Shown in pieces: positions 1-6,585 of a DNA stretch of 10,873 bases. How positions within the stretch are numbered: position 1 is the first letter of the stretch; every line of letters starts with the position of its first letter. Source of the stretch: Treponema sp. (GTDB lineage: Bacteria; Spirochaetota; Spirochaetia; Treponematales; Treponemataceae); contig JABUUX010000401.1 in NCBI GenBank assembly GCA_021442965.1, positions 1-10,873 of the forward strand. The letters run 5' to 3'. Under the pieces are notes generated by a model that ran no database searches, was not told the DNA's origin, and saw only the letters and a program-made list of their open reading frames with translations. The position numbers and the translations under genes are program-made.

Positions 1-84
1 AACCACTACACAAAATTCGGTTCTCACCTTCCAAAAGAACTTTCAGCAATTCTTGATGACATCGAAGCACGCTTGAGTAAGTAA
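1..84 (+). CDS. C-terminal fragment of an unidentified protein (partial)
   Basis: An open frame enters from the left edge and gives 27 residues, ending ...AILDDIEARLSK before a TAA stop at 82-84. The residues look like a real protein end: a charged amphipathic helix with no rare-codon run. The frame is followed by inverted repeats and then a strong terminator, as expected at the end of a transcription unit. The start and nearly all of the gene lie outside the window. I do not recognise the family from this tail and assign no function. It converges on rsmG from the other side. Confidence 0.65.
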   Translation, partial: NHYTKFGSHLPKELSAILDDIEARLSK

Positions 85-85
85 A

Positions 86-151
86 TTAATGTGCGAGTTT
101 TGCGTAAGCAAAACTCGTTAGCAGGGCACAAGCCCTGCGGCATGACGTTAA
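86..151. repeat. Nested inverted-repeat element (predicted three-way junction)
   Basis: Starting one base after the stop of the plus-strand gene are two perfect hairpins. The first has a 10-bp stem 94-103/108-117 (CGAGTTTTGC with a GTAA loop). The second has a 7-bp stem 121-127/132-138 (GCAGGGC with an ACAA loop). The flanks TTAATGT (86-92) and ACGTTAA (145-151) pair with one G-U wobble and enclose both hairpins, so the whole folds as a 66-nt three-way junction. Neither hairpin is followed by a T-tract, so it is not a simple terminator. It could be a REP/MITE-like dispersed repeat, with the flanks as short terminal inverted repeats, or a 3'-UTR stabilising structure. Copy number is unknown from this window. 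Confidence 0.55.
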
Positions 152-184
152 ATCAAGATATATTAAATGCAAACTGATTTTAAT

Positions 185-226
185 AAAAAAAAGGTTGCCT
201 CTTTTTTTGGAGGCAACCTTTTTTTT
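185..226. terminator. Bidirectional intrinsic terminator
   Basis: A perfect stem GGTTGCCTC (193-201) / GAGGCAACC (210-218) is flanked by eight A's (185-192) and eight T's (219-226), giving 17 paired bases around a T-rich 8-nt loop. It reads as stem plus U-tract on both strands. It therefore fits as the shared terminator of the plus-strand gene ending at 84 and the long minus-strand operon ending with rsmG. Its last two bases overlap the rsmG stop codon (225-227). Confidence 0.9.
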
Positions 227-878
227 AACCTTGTTTATTTATCAAAACCAGATTTCTTTCAGAATCATCTAATTCTGGAACTGACAATGGAATAATGTCA
301 TATTGAGGTACAAGTTTTTTTATACCTTCCATTTCTGTAATAATGTTTTCTTTTTTTGCTTTGTAAGCCGCAAGAATACCAGAAGGTTTTGTAATACCTA
401 AAAGTGTTCCGGTCATTTTTTCATCTAAAGGTCTGAAGGCTCTGAATGTTATTACATCAAACAATTCTTTTGATAGTTTTTCTGCTTCAGAATTAATGAT
501 GACAACATTTTTTAATCCCAGAATTGCCGCAACATTTTCTAAAAAAGCACAACGCTTTGACATACGTTCTATCAGATAAAAATTTATATTTGGAAATGCA
601 GCTGCAAGTGGGATTCCTGGAAGTCCGCCACCTGAACCAATGTCTCCTACCGAAAAATTAGGGTTAGTTTTAGAGGATTCAAAGATTTTACAAAAAGTTT
701 TGTAAGGTGCCAGAGAGTCATAAATATGGCGGATTATAAGCTCGTTTTTGTCACTGGTATTTGTAAGATTATAGGCAGAGTTAAACAGTATGATTTCATT
801 TATATATTTATCCATAAGTGGAGAAATACGTTCTGCTTCTTCTTTAGAAAAACCGATTTCTATTAATCCTTGTGTCAT
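225..878 (-). CDS. rsmG: 16S rRNA (guanine-527-N7)-methyltransferase RsmG (GidB)
   Basis: 217 residues, the usual RsmG length. The family transfers a methyl group from S-adenosylmethionine to N7 of G527 in the 530 loop of 16S rRNA; its loss in other bacteria gives low-level streptomycin resistance. Visible motifs are NLTNTSDKNELIIRHIYDSL at 37-56, the SAM-binding glycine loop GDIGSGGGLPG at 78-88, acidic E104 followed by the SKRCAFLENV helix, and RAF at 146-148. The ATG has a good ribosome site (GGAGG, 7 nt upstream). It is the last gene of the seven-gene minus-strand run, 19 bp after the exported-protein gene, and is closed by the 185-226 terminator. The assignment is secure. Confidence 0.96.
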   Translation of the reverse strand: MTQGLIEIGFSKEEAERISPLMDKYINEIILFNSAYNLTNTSDKNELIIRHIYDSLAPYKTFCKIFESSKTNPNFSVGDIGSGGGLPGIPLAAAFPNINFYLIERMSKRCAFLENVAAILGLKNVVIINSEAEKLSKELFDVITFRAFRPLDEKMTGTLLGITKPSGILAAYKAKKENIITEMEGIKKLVPQYDIIPLSVPELDDSERNLVLINKQG

Positions 879-897
879 ATTACCTCCGCTAAAAAAA

Positions 898-1767
898 TCA
901 GTTATCTACATCTAAAAGCATGTCAGATGAAAAATCTTTTCCTTCAGATCTGAAAACAACAAGATTTCCTGTTTTTTTTGCTGTAAGGTTTTTTAGTTTT
1001 GTAAGTTTATACAAAAAAGAATTTTCGTTTTTTTCATCCTGAATAATTGAAGGTTCAACTTCATAGTTGATGGATGTTCCAAGTCCTTCTTTTGATTTGA
1101 AAAGGAAATAGAAAGTTTCGTTCAGCATTTTATTTCCCGAAATATAACGTCTGTCTGCAGTTAAAAGAAAAGAACCGTCTGCTTCAGGTTTAGAAAAATA
1201 TACAGTAGTTAGGGAATCTTTTATGTCATAGCCATTTATTTTGAATCTGAGTATGGAAGGTTCCCGATCTTTGAAAGCTGATTCTAATGATGAGGTTTTA
1301 GAACTGGTGTTTTCATTCTGGATTTTTTTTAAGTCATTCAAACTTTCAAGTATTTGCTCTAATAGAACCTGATTAGAAGATTCATTTAAAGAAGATGAAT
1401 TCCCATAAAGTGAAGAAAGATTGGAAAATAATCCGGAACTTGAAAGACTAGAAATATCCGACGCTGTAAGCATATCGGTAGAATTAAAAAGATTTAACAG
1501 GTCTGAAGTTTTTTTTGAATCTGTAAGTATTTGTTCCTGCTGTGTAGATTTAGTCTGCTCTGTAACAGAAGGTGATGAAGGCTTTTTAGGATAATTTGGA
1601 ATAGAAGGCTTGTAAAAACCAGAGTCTGTACTTGGAGTAGTTATTTCAGGGAATGCCGGCATTTCCGGCATTTTTGGCATGGATTGAGCCGAAATAAAAC
1701 TAATTCCACTGAATAAAATGAATGATGCAGAAAATGTAAGATATTTTTTTTGTTTAAAGATTTGCAA
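898..1767 (-). CDS. Exported Ser/Pro-rich protein of unknown function
   Basis: I do not recognise this family. I place the start at TTG 1767 because GGAGG lies 6 nt upstream and the N-terminus then becomes a clean signal peptide: basic QIFKQKK, a hydrophobic stretch at about 9-25, and probable cleavage near A27. The protein is 289 residues. A longer frame reaches a TTG at 1821 but adds an 18-residue N-terminus with no ribosome site. The mature protein opens with a Met-Pro repeat region (MPKMPEMPAFP, 30-40), then a Pro-rich stretch to about 67, a Ser/Asn-rich segment (about 96-165) and a more ordered C-terminal domain (about 169-289) with beta-strand-like alternation. There is no lipobox Cys, so it is probably periplasmic or surface-associated rather than a lipoprotein. 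The start lies 14 bp inside the HExxH gene, implying translational coupling and possibly a shared role (inference). Confidence 0.75.
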   Translation of the reverse strand: MQIFKQKKYLTFSASFILFSGISFISAQSMPKMPEMPAFPEITTPSTDSGFYKPSIPNYPKKPSSPSVTEQTKSTQQEQILTDSKKTSDLLNLFNSTDMLTASDISSLSSSGLFSNLSSLYGNSSSLNESSNQVLLEQILESLNDLKKIQNENTSSKTSSLESAFKDREPSILRFKINGYDIKDSLTTVYFSKPEADGSFLLTADRRYISGNKMLNETFYFLFKSKEGLGTSINYEVEPSIIQDEKNENSFLYKLTKLKNLTAKKTGNLVVFRSEGKDFSSDMLLDVDN

Positions 1768-2569
1768 GACTTTCCTCCACAAATTCCAGGCGTTGTGTAA
1801 GCTGCGCAATTGTTTTTTCAAGTCTATTTTTCTCTTTTTCTAATTTTAATTTTGGGTCATTTTGCTGGTTCGATTTTGCATATTTCATTTTCATCATTTC
1901 TCGAACAGTTGCAGGACTTTTGCCCGCCAGCAATTCCTGTTCAGCTTCTTTTCTGTCATCTACTTTTTTTATACAAGCAACTGTTTTCATGTTATCAAAT
2001 CCAATGGCAGGATTGACAGGAACTTTTGCTACGCGCTGAATGTCTTTTGCCGAATTTCTGGGCAGACAGAGAATTCGATCCAGATAATCTTCATAACGGA
2101 TATTTGCTTCTTTGCATAAATTATAGGCTTCGCTAAGAAGACGACCGAATTCTGTCATAAGCTGTCCATTTTTTTCTATGAATTCAGTTTTAATTTTTTC
2201 TGTAAGTTCTTTTAATTCCGGAGAAACTTCCAAATCCAGTTTGTAATATCCTTTTTCTTCTGCAACAGCTAAAAGAGCTCCAAATTTAGCCCAAAATTTT
2301 TGAGTATGGCTTTTTGCATTTGGAATAAATCCTTGAGGAGAAACTAATAGTGTTTCTTCTGTAATAAGGTGGTGTGTATATTCATGAACTGCTGTGTAAA
2401 CAAGTTCGTTTTCGGTTTTGAAATTTAAATTATGAAGAAGGATTTCATGTGTATCTGGTTTATAAAGACCGTTTACTCTTGTAGATTCTTTCCCTGTTTG
2501 TGTAACTGTAAAATCAAGGTTTGTTTCTGCTATATCAAGCAGGATTTCTTTAATGCGTGCGTTATCCAT
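1754..2569 (-). CDS. Putative HExxH zinc metallopeptidase-like protein, SprT-like arrangement
   Basis: 271 residues with no signal peptide, so cytoplasmic. HEYTHH at 62-67 is a canonical HExxH zinc site in a predicted helix (ENELVYTAVHEYTHHLI). A further His, H88, lies in SHTQKFW (87-93); this spacing recalls the HExxH...H..FW arrangement of SprT-like proteins and H88 is a candidate third zinc ligand. The middle (about 110-205) is helical. KSPATVREMM (217-226) follows, and residues 238-271 are a heptad-like Lys/Glu/Leu coiled coil. Substrate and activity are unknown; the fold assignment rests on the motifs alone. It sits 12 bp after rsmE and its ATG has no recognisable ribosome site, suggesting reinitiation. 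Its 3' end overlaps the exported-protein gene by 14 bp. Confidence 0.72.
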   Translation of the reverse strand: MDNARIKEILLDIAETNLDFTVTQTGKESTRVNGLYKPDTHEILLHNLNFKTENELVYTAVHEYTHHLITEETLLVSPQGFIPNAKSHTQKFWAKFGALLAVAEEKGYYKLDLEVSPELKELTEKIKTEFIEKNGQLMTEFGRLLSEAYNLCKEANIRYEDYLDRILCLPRNSAKDIQRVAKVPVNPAIGFDNMKTVACIKKVDDRKEAEQELLAGKSPATVREMMKMKYAKSNQQNDPKLKLEKEKNRLEKTIAQLTQRLEFVEESLANL

Positions 2570-2581
2570 AGTTGAATAATT

Positions 2582-3340
2582 TTAACAAAGCAATCCTCTT
2601 TCTGCAAGAATAACACTAGCTGCGACTGTGGCCGCTGTTTCTGTTCTCATAATTCGGTTCCCCATGCCGCATCTTATAAAACCTGAAGTTTCAAGCAGTT
2701 TTCTTTCATTATCTGTCCAGCCCCGTTCACTTCCAATTGCCGCAATTGTTATATATTCTTCCTGTAAATTTGGAGTTGCAGCTTCTTTTTGTAATGCTTC
2801 AACTAATGAGTATTTTGGGTTTATATTATCCAATGCCAGTGCCTGAAAGTTTTTATCTAAAGAGTTTTGTAAGGAAGTCAAACATTCTTTAAGAGTTTTA
2901 TGCAGAAAAAGTTCCGGAACGCTTGTAGTCCCAGCCTGAACAGTACCGTCAATAAGCATTTTATAAGCAGTTCCGTGTTCTACAAGATTTGACTGCATGT
3001 AAGATTTTTCTCCAAGTTCTGTGCCTGTTAGATGAACCTCTTTTATTCCAAGAGCTGCAATGTCTCTGAGTAGTCTTTTAAGCTGAATTGGGCGGGGAAA
3101 ACCGATAATCATTATTAGTGGTTGCGGTGTAAGGCCTGGTTTTTCTGGAGTAAAAGTAAAGAATATTTCTTTGTCATCTATTTTTTTTATAGTTGCAGTG
3201 CCTTCACTTCCATTAATAATTCCTGCTTTAAAGGAATCACCAGATTTTTTATGAAGAACTTTTACGATGTGTTCTCCCCGTTCATCTTTTACAGAAAGGG
3301 GAGAAGAGATTTCATTTGATGAAAAAAGAGCAATATTCAT
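2582..3340 (-). CDS. rsmE: 16S rRNA (uracil-1498-N3)-methyltransferase RsmE family
   Basis: 252 residues, normal for the family. RsmE is a SPOUT (trefoil-knot) enzyme that methylates N3 of U1498 in helix 44 of 16S rRNA using S-adenosylmethionine. An N-terminal PUA-like beta domain (about 1-70, with GEHIVKVLHKKSGD) precedes the SPOUT domain. The knot motifs are GSERG at 203-207 (IGPEGG or IGPERG in relatives) and GMGNRIMRTETA at 225-236. The RPIQLKRLL...GTELGEKSY stretch (83-114) resembles a sub-branch in which the usual middle motif reads more like ekSY. Its ATG shares one base with the TAA of the upstream flavin reductase-rubredoxin gene (TAATG), a classic coupling overlap. It shares an operon with rsmG, so two rRNA methylations of the small subunit would be co-expressed. 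Confidence 0.93.
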   Translation of the reverse strand: MNIALFSSNEISSPLSVKDERGEHIVKVLHKKSGDSFKAGIINGSEGTATIKKIDDKEIFFTFTPEKPGLTPQPLIMIIGFPRPIQLKRLLRDIAALGIKEVHLTGTELGEKSYMQSNLVEHGTAYKMLIDGTVQAGTTSVPELFLHKTLKECLTSLQNSLDKNFQALALDNINPKYSLVEALQKEAATPNLQEEYITIAAIGSERGWTDNERKLLETSGFIRCGMGNRIMRTETAATVAASVILAERGLLC

Positions 3341-3966
3341 TATTGTACTTTCTCAAAATCACTTGCAGGATGTTTACAAAGAGGACAGATAAAATCTTCT
3401 GGAAGAACATCTCCAACATATTCATAGCCGCAAACAGTACATTTCCAAATTGTTTTTCCTTCAGCAGTTTTTCCTGCAGGTTTAAGGTCTTCTTTTATAT
3501 GACTTTGGTAATAAGTATAGGTTGCAGAAGGAGTGTCAGAAATAGTTTCCATGTCTGTAACGGTTGCAATAAAAAGAGTATGAGTTCCTAAATCAACAGT
3601 TTGTGTAACCCATGCAGAAATATAGGCATTGCAGCCTTCTGTGATATATGGGAGCCCGTTCCCTGATTTTTTGTAGCCATTAAAATCTGAAAATTTATTT
3701 ACTGTTTTTCCAGATTGAAATCCAAAACGTTTAAAAAGATCGAATTTGGCATCTTCTGAAATCATAGAAATATTGAAGGCTTTGTTTTTTAAAATCAAAT
3801 CATGAGTGTGGTTAGCTTTATTTACTGCAATACTGATGGTTAGAGGTTCACTTGTAAGCTGGATAGCAGTGTTGATAATGCATCCGTTTGCTCTGTTGTT
3901 ATCTTTGTCTTCTGCAGTAAGTACAAAAAGACCGTAAGAGAATTTATAAAGTGCTTTTTTATCCAT
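3340..3966 (-). CDS. Flavin reductase-rubredoxin fusion (high-molecular-weight rubredoxin, Hrb type)
   Basis: 208 residues in two domains. Residues 1 to about 160 match the FMN-binding flavin reductase-like domain (YGLFVLTAEDKDNNRANGCI near the start, then LTISIAVNKANHTHDLI). Residues 172-208 are a rubredoxin with four iron-ligand cysteines: C176 and C179 in CTVCG, C194 and C197 in CPLC. Known proteins of this design in anaerobes pass electrons from NAD(P)H to A-type flavoproteins (flavodiiron NO/O2 reductases), so a role in oxygen or nitric-oxide detoxification is likely but inferred; no flavodiiron gene is in this window. The ATG is preceded by AAAGGAG at a rather long spacing of 11 nt. It lies 42 bp after the YigZ-family gene and overlaps rsmE by one base. 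Confidence 0.9.
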   Translation of the reverse strand: MDKKALYKFSYGLFVLTAEDKDNNRANGCIINTAIQLTSEPLTISIAVNKANHTHDLILKNKAFNISMISEDAKFDLFKRFGFQSGKTVNKFSDFNGYKKSGNGLPYITEGCNAYISAWVTQTVDLGTHTLFIATVTDMETISDTPSATYTYYQSHIKEDLKPAGKTAEGKTIWKCTVCGYEYVGDVLPEDFICPLCKHPASDFEKVQ

Positions 3967-3982
3967 AATGGCAATATCTCCT

Positions 3983-4016
3983 TTATATAATGAATATACT
4001 CTTTAGTATTATATAA
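3983..4016 (-). promoter_or_regulatory. Possible internal promoter/operator: paired TTATATAA palindromes
   Basis: The widest gap inside the operon holds two identical palindromes, TTATATAA, at 3983-3990 and 4009-4016. They are 18 bp apart and flank a small hairpin (ATACT 3996-4000 / AGTAT 4005-4009). On the minus strand the upstream copy is preceded by TG to give TGTTATATAAT, which resembles an extended -10; I see no good -35. It could start transcription of the Hrb-rsmE part of the operon or bind a dimeric regulator. The evidence is motif-level only, in very A+T-rich DNA. Confidence 0.25.
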
Positions 4017-4614
4017 CAGTCAGAGTGTTTCTTCCATTTGAAATTTCTGTTATAAGATTTGAAAATTTGTTAGTTTCATCAGCTCTGATTTTTCCACTTA
4101 TGGTAACTTCAGTTCCAAAGTTTTCGGAAATGTCAAAAAGGTGAAATTCTGTAAAATGATTTTTAAAAATTTTATAAAGGGAGTAGTCTGTTTGAAAAGA
4201 AAAATATGTTTTTTCAACTAACTCTTCAAAAGCATGCTCTTCATTTGCTGCTTGAAGAACATCTTTAGCCCCATTGCCGTAAGCTTTTACAAGACCTCCG
4301 GTTCCTAAAAGTGTTCCTCCAAACCAACGTGTAACTGTTAAAATTACATTTGTAACTCCACTGCCTTTTAGAATATCCAAAACAGGACGTCCTGCGGTTC
4401 CTGAAGGTTCCCCATCATCACTCATACCCATTATTTCAGCATTTTTTCCTGTAATAAAAGCATGAACTACATGTGTAGAGTCTGCATATTTGATTTTCTG
4501 ATTTTTTAATATTTCACGGGCTTCAGCCTGACTTGAGCAGGGAATCAGTTCAGAAAGAAACCGTGAGCCTTTAATTATGCTTTCTGAACTGATTGTTTTT
4601 ATTAAAGTCTTCAT
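4009..4614 (-). CDS. YigZ/IMPACT (UPF0029) family protein
   Basis: 201 residues, the standard bacterial length. Diagnostic signatures are SDDGEPSGTAGRP at 65-77 and TRWFGGTLLGTGGLVKAY at 95-112, which define the N-terminal IMPACT fold. Residues from about 135 to the end match the small C-terminal beta-alpha domain (DUF1949-like). Bacterial members, including E. coli YigZ, have no firmly established function; the eukaryotic relative IMPACT is a translation-stress regulator that acts on Gcn2 activation, so a ribosome or RNA link is only suggestive. The start is the first ATG; the upstream sequence (TTTCAGAACAAATG) has no clear ribosome site, so initiation may depend on ribosomes leaving parC 21 bp upstream. 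Confidence 0.92.
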   Translation of the reverse strand: MKTLIKTISSESIIKGSRFLSELIPCSSQAEAREILKNQKIKYADSTHVVHAFITGKNAEIMGMSDDGEPSGTAGRPVLDILKGSGVTNVILTVTRWFGGTLLGTGGLVKAYGNGAKDVLQAANEEHAFEELVEKTYFSFQTDYSLYKIFKNHFTEFHLFDISENFGTEVTISGKIRADETNKFSNLITEISNGRNTLTVI

Positions 4615-4635
4615 TTGTTCTGAAATTGTTTGATA

Positions 4636-6546
4636 TTAACTATTAACTTCTATACCGGAAACTTCTTTGTTTGTTACTCTTACGCCTTTTGCTTTAAGAC
4701 TTTTTTCTTCAAATTTGTCTGCCTTGAATTTTTCTTTTAGAACTTTAACTCTTGGTTTTTTAACATAATTCAAAGTAAAGTCAAAACTCTTTCTTGTATC
4801 AACGTGGAGCACTTCCATATCATCCGGAGCAAAGAAGTAGTCACGGTTCATAATATAGCCTCCAACTTTGCAGCGCTTAATGTAAACAAACTGGGTGGCT
4901 GGATCACGGTAAATTATTGTAAATAGAACCTTAGAAAGACTTTCTTTGTCTGCAAGTCCACAGTACCACATGCCAGGACCTATGAAAACTTTTTTAGGGC
5001 TTTCGGTAACGGACCAGATTCCTGATTTTCTAACAAACAGAACACGGTCAAATGGAGTAACTTTCAGCTTTTCTTCACCGGAATTTACTTCAGTACCTAA
5101 GTATCCTTTTTCTTCGTCGTATCTGAGCGGTGTATCACGTTTTACAACAGTTTTTACATCAACAGTGCTTATGCTTGTAAGTTTAGTTTTTCTTATTTTT
5201 GTTTCAGGAGGAAGTTTGCTTTGAATTCCATCAAGCCATGAAATGGCGTAATCTACAAGATGTTTTAATAGTTTATTGATTTCTTTAATACGGTTATTCA
5301 GAGCAACAACTTCTTCTCGGTTTTTGTTTATGTCGTAAAGCGAAATTCTTCTGATTGGAATTTTCAAAAGATGATCAACATCATCATCTGTAACATCATG
5401 AAGTAATTCAGCTTTAAAAGGTTTAAATCCCTCTTTTACTGCTTTGAAAACACCTTCTTCTGTTTTTTGAGACTCAATCTTTTTGTAAATGCGTTCTTCA
5501 ATAAAGATGCGTTCAAGTGTACGCAGGTGGATTTTTTCAAGGATTTCTGACTTTTCAAGTTCCAGTTCATCTTTTAGAATTCCAACCAGCTGCTTTGCAT
5601 GATATTTAATGACTTCTGTACATGTCATTCGCACAGGCATATTGTCTTTGATTACCAGAAGATTACAGTAGATTGTCTGTTCACATTCAGTAAAGGCATA
5701 AAGAGAATCTACAACATCTTTTGCATAAACTCCGCGAGGTAGTTTTATTTCTATGTTTGCACTTTCTGAAGTAAAATCGTCTATTGAAGCAATTTTAACT
5801 TTTCCATTTTTTGCAGCTTTTTCTATGGAGTTTGTAAGACTTTCGGAAGTTGAACCATATGGAAGTTCAGTAATGATAATCCGTTTTTCATCACTCAAAT
5901 CCATTTTTGCCCGGGTAACAATTTTTCCAAGTCCATCTTCATAATTTGTAACATCAATAAGACCTCCAGTAGGGAAGTCGGGGTATAGCTGAAAAGGTTC
6001 TCCCCGCAGGCATTTTTTTTCTGCTTCAATAACTTCATGAACATTATGGCTAAGGATATTGGTACTCATTCCAACGGCAATACCTTCTGTTCCCATAATA
6101 AGGCAGAGAGGAAGTTTTGCACGGAAGACAATCGGTTCTGTATCTCGTGAATCGTAAGTTGGAATGTATTCGGTGATTTTTGGATTATAGAGAATGTCTT
6201 TTGCAATTGGGCGAAGACGGCATTCTATGTAGCGGGGTGCTGAAGCTCCATCTCCTGTGTAGATGTTTCCAAAGTTTCCCTGTTTATCTATAAAGATTTC
6301 TTTATTTGCCAGGTTTACTAAAGCAGTATAGATTGAAGCGTCTCCATGAGGATGGTAGGCCATAACCTTACCAACAACGTTTGCAACCTTAGTCATGCGG
6401 CCGTCATCATTTTTAAGCATTGTGTGAAGAATGCGGCGCTGAACAGGTTTAAGTCCGTCTACAATATCCGGAATAGCACGGTCACGAATAACGTATGACG
6501 CATACTGAATAAAATTTTGATCAAAGAGATTTTTTACGTAAGCCAT
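4636..6546 (-). CDS. parC: Type IIA topoisomerase subunit A, ParC-like (topoisomerase IV)
   Basis: 636 residues. This subunit cleaves and rejoins DNA, and with ParE would decatenate sister chromosomes. Visible features are DGLKPVQRRIL (30-40), YHPHGDASIY (64-73), the active tyrosine Y106 in APRYIE, QGNFGNIYTGDG (89-100), and GIAVGMSTN in the tower region. Central helices (about 330-450) are rich in Glu and Lys and include the coiled-coil arm. The C-terminal part (about 475-636) is short, lacks the GyrA box QRRGGKG, and ends in a Lys-rich tail; this and the length favour ParC over GyrA (usually 800 or more residues). The parE partner, often adjacent in other bacteria, is not next to it here. 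The ATG is preceded by AGGGGA at 6 nt. First gene of the minus-strand operon. Confidence 0.9.
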   Translation of the reverse strand: MAYVKNLFDQNFIQYASYVIRDRAIPDIVDGLKPVQRRILHTMLKNDDGRMTKVANVVGKVMAYHPHGDASIYTALVNLANKEIFIDKQGNFGNIYTGDGASAPRYIECRLRPIAKDILYNPKITEYIPTYDSRDTEPIVFRAKLPLCLIMGTEGIAVGMSTNILSHNVHEVIEAEKKCLRGEPFQLYPDFPTGGLIDVTNYEDGLGKIVTRAKMDLSDEKRIIITELPYGSTSESLTNSIEKAAKNGKVKIASIDDFTSESANIEIKLPRGVYAKDVVDSLYAFTECEQTIYCNLLVIKDNMPVRMTCTEVIKYHAKQLVGILKDELELEKSEILEKIHLRTLERIFIEERIYKKIESQKTEEGVFKAVKEGFKPFKAELLHDVTDDDVDHLLKIPIRRISLYDINKNREEVVALNNRIKEINKLLKHLVDYAISWLDGIQSKLPPETKIRKTKLTSISTVDVKTVVKRDTPLRYDEEKGYLGTEVNSGEEKLKVTPFDRVLFVRKSGIWSVTESPKKVFIGPGMWYCGLADKESLSKVLFTIIYRDPATQFVYIKRCKVGGYIMNRDYFFAPDDMEVLHVDTRKSFDFTLNYVKKPRVKVLKEKFKADKFEEKSLKAKGVRVTNKEVSGIEVNS

Positions 6547-6573
6547 GAATTTCCCCTGAGGAATTGAGGTAAA

Positions 6574-6585
6574 TTAAACCCTCAT
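6574..6585 (-). other. Possible leader mini-ORF (Met-Arg-Val-stop) upstream of parC
   Basis: On the parC strand, AGGAGG (6598-6593) is followed after 7 nt by ATG AGG GTT TAA (6585-6574), a four-codon frame with an ideal ribosome site 27 nt before the parC start. It could tune ribosome loading on parC. However, the predicted transcription start from the -10 at 6607-6602 falls near 6595, within that ribosome site, so it may be only partly present in the mRNA. Confidence 0.25.

Noticed and set aside
94..138. Two hairpins read as a small CRISPR or tandem repeat
   Set aside because: The two stems differ in sequence and there is no repeated unit or spacer pattern.
1768..1821. Extended N-terminus of the exported protein from TTG 1821
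   Set aside because: This would put 18 charged and aromatic residues before the signal peptide and has no ribosome site. The TTG at 1767 has GGAGG at 6 nt and gives a normal signal peptide.
4946..5224. Plus-strand frame opposite parC, 92 codons
   Set aside because: It is antisense to well-conserved parC sequence, is Ser/Phe/Val-rich as expected for a reverse-strand shadow, and lacks a ribosome site.
4636..6546. Annotation as GyrA
   Set aside because: The length of 636, the absence of a GyrA box and the short C-terminal domain fit ParC better. A separate gyrA is expected elsewhere in the genome.
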